Origin: JADJNW01 sp964523725
GTDB lineage: Bacteria; Bacteroidota; Bacteroidia; Chitinophagales; Saprospiraceae
Assembly: GCA_964523725.1 (NCBI GenBank)
Contig: CAZGAU010000068.1
Span: forward strand, 1-26,153
Length of the DNA: 26,153 nucleotides
Direction: 5' to 3'
Shown here: piece by piece, positions 23,220-26,153 of the stretch
How positions within the stretch are numbered: the first letter of the stretch is position 1
Layout: each line of letters begins with the position of its first letter
Notes under the pieces: generated by a model
The model's input: the letters and a program-made list of their open reading frames with translations, nothing else
Told to the model about the DNA's origin: nothing
The model's database searches: none
Made by a program: the position numbers and the translations under genes

Positions 23220-23237
23220 TTCCTTCCCGGGAAGGAA
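23220..23237. repeat. 18-bp perfect palindrome in the leuS upstream region
   Basis: TTCCTTCCCGGGAAGGAA reads identically on both strands. It lies 61 bp upstream of the leuS start and about 205 bp upstream of the divergent secreted-protein gene. In RNA it can fold as a 7-bp stem with a CCGG loop, and on the leuS strand it is followed by a short T run. It may be an operator or a leader hairpin. Confidence 0.5.
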
Positions 23238-23262
23238 GCCCGTCATTTTTTAAATTAAGTTG

Positions 23263-23270
23263 CGAAATTA
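23263..23270 (-). promoter_or_regulatory. Putative leuS -7 box
   Basis: TAATTTCG on the minus strand (one mismatch to TAnnTTTG, the same TTCG variant as secDF P1) lies 104 bp upstream of the leuS start, so the palindrome at 23220-23237 would fall in the leader. The -33 position has no clear TTTG. Confidence 0.3.
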
Positions 23271-23375
23271 GACAAATTCGGTGCAAAAAGGAACGTCTGA
23301 TGCTGAGAATCGGGTAAAAAGAATTATAACCAGCCGCCAAAGCATCCTAAAATGTCATTCTTGAGCATCCAATTG

Positions 23376-23406
23376 TTGCACGTCCGGCTTTTTCATGATA
23401 GTTTTA
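23376..23406 (+). promoter_or_regulatory. Putative promoter of the secreted tandem pair
   Basis: TTG (23376-23378), a 20-nt spacer and TAGTTTTA (23399-23406, one mismatch to TAnnTTTG) lie 35 bp before the start codon at 23442. Confidence 0.35.
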
Positions 23407-23441
23407 TTCAACAATTTCCTTGAAATTAAAAACACGCTGCT

Positions 23442-24173
23442 ATGAAGGTATTTTTCTCATTTTTGATGATTTTGTTTTTTTCTGCTGCCACTGCCCAACA
23501 AACATTTGACCCTGAGCAAAACCTGCGAGACCTGGGCAATCTTTCGCCTTACGGTGCAGGCGCAATCGGCTTTGACAACCGTTATGAAGGTATCCAGGGT
23601 ACGCCTTTCTTGTTTGAAGACTGGCGATTAGGAAGTATTAAATTTATCAAACAGGATACTTTCAGTGCACCGGTAAAATTAAATGTGGATTTAATCACTC
23701 AAGTGGTGACGGTTCAGCTACGCAATGGCACCGCAGGAGAAATGAGCGCCTCTTATATACAAGGTTTGAAGGTGTTGGACCCAGATACAAAATCCTCCAG
23801 ACAATATTTGGTAGCCCGTGAAGGCGATATTGAAGGCGTCAGGAGTGTGAGGTTGAAGTTTTACGAGATCTTGCACAAAGGCGAATTCACTTTTCTGAAA
23901 CTGGTAGAAAAAAAATTCAAAAAAGCTGATTTTCAGGGGGCTTATTCCGCTGACCGGCGTTATGATGAGTTTCTGACACAAGAAAGTTATTGGTTGCAGA
24001 TTCCGGGAAAGCCATTTGAAAAAGTGGCTCTAAAACGTAAGAATATCGAAAAAGCACTCGCCGGATACGAGGATCGTGTATCTACAATTACCAAAAAAAA
24101 TAAACTTAATTTAAATCAAGAGGAAGATATAGCTCAATTGATAAGTCTGCTGGAAAACACCAGCAATGATTAA
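23442..24173 (+). CDS. Secreted protein of unknown function, tandem paralogue 1
   Basis: 243 residues with a typical Sec signal peptide (MKVFFSFLMILFFSAATAQ, likely cleaved after ATA or TAQ) and no lipobox or later membrane segment, so probably periplasmic or secreted. I do not recognise the family. The N-terminal third holds the block shared with the next gene: EQNLRDLGNL, GAIGFDNRYEGIQGTPFLF, DTFSAPVKLNVDLI and TVQLRNGT. A mixed beta region follows, then YDEFLTQESYWLQ, and the C-terminus (about 195-243) is charged and helical with ISLLENTSND at the end. There is no T9SS sorting domain. It is the first gene of a probable operon with its paralogue, 30 bp apart, divergent from leuS. Confidence 0.8.
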   Translation: MKVFFSFLMILFFSAATAQQTFDPEQNLRDLGNLSPYGAGAIGFDNRYEGIQGTPFLFEDWRLGSIKFIKQDTFSAPVKLNVDLITQVVTVQLRNGTAGEMSASYIQGLKVLDPDTKSSRQYLVAREGDIEGVRSVRLKFYEILHKGEFTFLKLVEKKFKKADFQGAYSADRRYDEFLTQESYWLQIPGKPFEKVALKRKNIEKALAGYEDRVSTITKKNKLNLNQEEDIAQLISLLENTSND

Positions 24174-24203
24174 TTTTTGTACAAAGATTTAATTCATCTG
24201 ATT

Positions 24204-24941
24204 ATGAAGATTTTACTACTATTTTCCCTTATCGTAGGTTCTGTTTTTATTGTAAATGGTCAAACGCGCAGTTACACGAATGAAGCGGAGCAAAATATCC
24301 GTTCTATGACGAACCTGGTCAACGGCCCGGGTGCCCTGGGATTTGACGAACGCTATGAAGGATCAAAGGGTACGCCCTATTTGTTTGACCAATGGCGAAC
24401 CGCAAAAGCTAAAATGTACGGGTTGGATACATTTAGTGCTGAGATTAAAATGAACGTAGATTTGATTCGTCAGTTGATGACCATCCAATTGAGAGACGGC
24501 ACGACCGGATATATTAGTCCGTTTAATATTCGAAGCCTGATTATTGAAGAACCAGGAGGCATTAAAAGTCAATGGGTCATACGACCGGAGTACCAGGTAG
24601 AAGGTGGTAAAAATGAGCAACCTAAATTTTATGAAGTGTTGCATCAAGGTGATGATTATACTTTGCTCAAAGAAACCAAGAAATTGCTGATCAAAGCGAC
24701 CTTCCAACAACCCTATTCGGTAAGTAGAAATTATGATGAGTTTGTAACCGAATATCACTATTGGTTGAAAGAAGACGATGCACCATTTCAAAAAGTGACG
24801 CTACGGAAAAAAGCCTTGGAGAAAGCCTTGCCGGAAAAGGAAAACTCCGTCCGTGAAATAACAAAAACCCAAAACATTGACGTGAGGGAAGAAACAGGAA
24901 TTGTACGCTTATTGGAATTTTTGGAAACGGCTGAGCGTTAA
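24204..24941 (+). CDS. Secreted protein of unknown function, tandem paralogue 2
   Basis: 245 residues from the ATG at 24204, which begins a clean signal peptide (MKILLLFSLIVGSVFIVNGQ); an upstream TTG start would add nine unlikely residues. It is clearly homologous to the preceding gene: in a hand alignment of the 87-residue block beginning EQNIRSMTNL about half of the residues are identical (FDERYEGSKGTPYLF, DTFSAEIKMNVDLI, TIQLRDGTTG), and later NYDEFVTEYHYWL and KKALEKALPEKEN match their counterparts. The degree of divergence indicates an old duplication. The family is not recognised. No membrane anchor, catalytic motif or sorting domain is visible. It is likely co-transcribed with paralogue 1. 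Confidence 0.8.
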   Translation: MKILLLFSLIVGSVFIVNGQTRSYTNEAEQNIRSMTNLVNGPGALGFDERYEGSKGTPYLFDQWRTAKAKMYGLDTFSAEIKMNVDLIRQLMTIQLRDGTTGYISPFNIRSLIIEEPGGIKSQWVIRPEYQVEGGKNEQPKFYEVLHQGDDYTLLKETKKLLIKATFQQPYSVSRNYDEFVTEYHYWLKEDDAPFQKVTLRKKALEKALPEKENSVREITKTQNIDVREETGIVRLLEFLETAER

Positions 24942-25002
24942 GAGTAAAAGGAAATTTTGTCTAGGCTAGAGACGACGTGGACGATTAAATTGGCATAATT
25001 CA

Positions 25003-25026
25003 GTTTGGCAAGCTATCTTGCCACCA
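25003..25026. repeat. Stem-loop between the tandem pair and the coiled-coil gene
   Basis: TGGCAAG-CTAT-CTTGCCA (25006-25023) is a perfect 7-bp hairpin that extends to TTTGG/CCAAA with one unpaired C. A modest T-rich stretch (TATTTTATT) follows. It may terminate the tandem-pair transcript or sit in the leader of the next gene, which starts 32 bp later. Confidence 0.45.
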
Positions 25027-25057
25027 AATATTTTATTAAAAAGCCCAATCAAACATT

Positions 25058-25492
25058 ATGAGATTTTTAATCAGACTTGCAATTTTATTGGTTCTTGGTA
25101 TCCTGGTATATAATTATTTCTTTGGCACTCAGGCCGAAAAGGAAACATCCAAGAAAATTTTTGGAGAAGTGCGCGACCTGGGCAAAGCGACCTGGGACTT
25201 GCTGAGATCCGAAAAACAGAAATTCGACGAAGGTAAATACGATGAAGCGGCGGACAAGATCGGTAATTTGCTCGACCGGCTGCGCGGCCACGCCGAAACG
25301 ATTGAAAACAACAAAGATTTGCTGGCTCGTCTGGATGAACTAGAGCGAAAACGCAAGGAACTCCAGCGCGATATCGAAACCCCGGCTAGTTTTAATCAAA
25401 CCGAAGAAGAGCGTAAAAAAGAGCTGAAACGCGAGTCCGATCAACTCATGCGCGAAATCGAGGAATTAATGAAAGAGATGGAACAACGGTAA
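25058..25492 (+). CDS. Small membrane-anchored coiled-coil protein
   Basis: 144 residues, family not recognised. One N-terminal membrane helix (about 4-24; FLIRLAILLVLGILVYNYFF) is followed by a highly charged, helical remainder. Residues about 45-75 read as amphipathic helix (WDLLRSEKQKFDEGKYDEAA). Two coiled-coil stretches with leucine/isoleucine heptads follow (LLARLDELERKRKELQRDIE and LKRESDQLMREIEELMKEME) and run to the C-terminus. The helix lacks a cleavage site or lipobox, so it acts as an anchor. Such proteins often serve as envelope spacers or assembly partners, but no role can be assigned. It stands alone, 116 bp after the tandem pair, and converges on the jelly-roll protein gene. 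Confidence 0.75.
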   Translation: MRFLIRLAILLVLGILVYNYFFGTQAEKETSKKIFGEVRDLGKATWDLLRSEKQKFDEGKYDEAADKIGNLLDRLRGHAETIENNKDLLARLDELERKRKELQRDIETPASFNQTEEERKKELKRESDQLMREIEELMKEMEQR

Positions 25493-25505
25493 TTTTTTGT
25501 GATTC

Positions 25506-25564
25506 GTTATTGGTTATTTTGGGCGCACGAGACTCGCACTCCACATCCACAAATAACCAATAAC
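25506..25564. terminator. Long inverted repeat between convergent genes (probable bidirectional terminator)
   Basis: A 14-bp perfect inverted repeat, GTTATTGGTTATTT (25506-25519) and AAATAACCAATAAC (25551-25564), encloses 31 bp that contain a smaller CGAG-A-CTCG hairpin. It lies 13 bp after one stop codon and 10 bp before the other, and contains tandem near-identical heptamers (GTTATTG GTTATTT). Confidence 0.6.
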
Positions 25565-25574
25565 AAATTATTAT

Positions 25575-26135
25575 TCAAACTCTTGCACATTTTTTTATTG
25601 CTGATATATTATCTATCAGAATATTACCCTTGTGGGAAAATCTTCCATCTTTATAATAAGCTTCTATAAGGATATAGTTAATCGGCTTTTCGGGTCTGAA
25701 TTCTACTTTATACGTTTCCCAATCGGCATGCTCGATAAACTTGCTTTCCAGCAAAACCTGCCTTTTTTCACACTTGACCGTACCGCCCCAAATGCGCAGT
25801 TTGATTACTCCGCTGTAGCCGTTGTAGGTATTGGAATGTGCCAAATCAAGCGTAAATTCATAGCATTTATCAGGGAACAGCGTGGATTTCAAGCGTTGTC
25901 CGATGCTTTCAAAACTGCCGTCCTCACGCGTAATCAATCCTAAAAAAGTCTCACCCTCAGAAGCTTCCTGATACACCCCCCAAGGCCCGGGCAAAATATC
26001 GGGCGTAGTGCCACGCTCACATGGAAACCAGCCTACCGGCACCATCGCATCCTGCGGCGTACCCTCAAAAGAGGCATTATCAAGATAAATCGCTTCATTG
26101 GCAAAAGCCAGTGTTATTAACAATAATAATATCAT
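25575..26135 (-). CDS. Secreted jelly-roll (carbohydrate-binding-like) protein, start possibly beyond the window
   Basis: At least 186 residues, exported. The body opens with YLDNASFEGTPQDAMVPVGW and contains LPGPWGVYQEASEGETFLGL, KCYEFTLDLAHSNTYNGYSG, IKLRIWGG, and ends with NILIDNISAIKKC. The pattern 'NASFEG...P.GW...EG..yLgl...iDnis' is that of galactose-binding-like beta-sandwich modules found in Bacteroidota surface proteins. The family and ligand are not identified. From the ATG at 26135 the signal peptide (MILLLLITLAFANEA) is short and lacks a basic N-region. The six codons before it (26136-26153) are open, so the true start may lie outside the window. No T9SS sorting domain or OmpA domain follows, unlike many proteins with this module. 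Confidence 0.72.
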   Translation of the reverse strand: MILLLLITLAFANEAIYLDNASFEGTPQDAMVPVGWFPCERGTTPDILPGPWGVYQEASEGETFLGLITREDGSFESIGQRLKSTLFPDKCYEFTLDLAHSNTYNGYSGVIKLRIWGGTVKCEKRQVLLESKFIEHADWETYKVEFRPEKPINYILIEAYYKDGRFSHKGNILIDNISAIKKCARV

Positions 26136-26153
26136 GACCGTATCAGTTATGAG

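Noticed and set aside
25506..25564. Terminal inverted repeats of a miniature transposon
   Set aside because: The element is only 59 bp long, sits exactly between two convergent stop codons and shows no flanking target-site duplication; a terminator or intergenic element fits better.
1..26153. tRNA, rRNA, riboswitch, integrase or phage genes
   Set aside because: None recognised by reading; no cloverleaf with a TTCGA arm, rRNA signature or integrase motif was found. A dedicated search (tRNAscan, Infernal) was not possible here.

Overview
The window looks like chromosome from a member of the Bacteroidota, most likely of the Saprospiria type (Lewinella/Haliscomenobacter-like). The evidence is a fused SecD-SecF translocase, a type IX secretion (T9SS) C-terminal sorting domain on a giant SprB-repeat adhesin, several Bacteroidota-style lipoproteins, an OmpA-family protein with PorE-like architecture, and promoter candidates of the TTTG...TAnnTTTG type instead of -35/-10 boxes. 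Recognisable Shine-Dalgarno sequences are scarce. One run of 100 N (21291-21390) marks an assembly gap, so this is a draft contig or metagenome-assembled genome. No tRNA, rRNA, CRISPR array, insertion sequence or prophage gene was seen.

Layout, left to right. A GNAT acetyltransferase (-) is divergent from a membrane-anchored class III adenylate cyclase (+). The cyclase converges on a lipoprotein gene (-), which lies downstream of a membrane protein with four helix-hairpin-helix repeats (-) that ends at a clear terminator. Divergent from the latter, a rightward block holds recR, secDF (followed by a strong terminator), an RluA-type pseudouridine synthase, a 661-residue TPR/beta-propeller/OmpA lipoprotein that resembles the T9SS component PorE, and a second, small OmpA lipoprotein. 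These converge on a leftward block: a 1984-residue T9SS-exported adhesin, hypF ([NiFe]-hydrogenase maturation) and leuS (interrupted by the gap). Divergent from leuS come two tandem paralogous secreted proteins of unknown function and a small membrane-anchored coiled-coil protein. These converge on a secreted jelly-roll-like protein whose 5' end may lie beyond the right edge.

How the genes may work together. Most of the window is housekeeping: DNA repair, protein export, RNA modification and tRNA charging. The accessory theme is the cell envelope. SecDF drives export across the inner membrane, the PorE-like and OmpA lipoproteins would tie the outer membrane to peptidoglycan, and the giant adhesin carries a Sec signal peptide and a T9SS sorting domain, so it should pass through Sec and then T9SS to the surface. 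That link is inferred from domains and proximity; they are not one operon. No complete undescribed multi-gene system is evident. The best leads are the adhesin's mosaic architecture, the PorE-like neighbour, the uncharacterised tandem secreted pair, the degenerate helix-hairpin-helix membrane protein, and several perfect palindromes in promoter regions.
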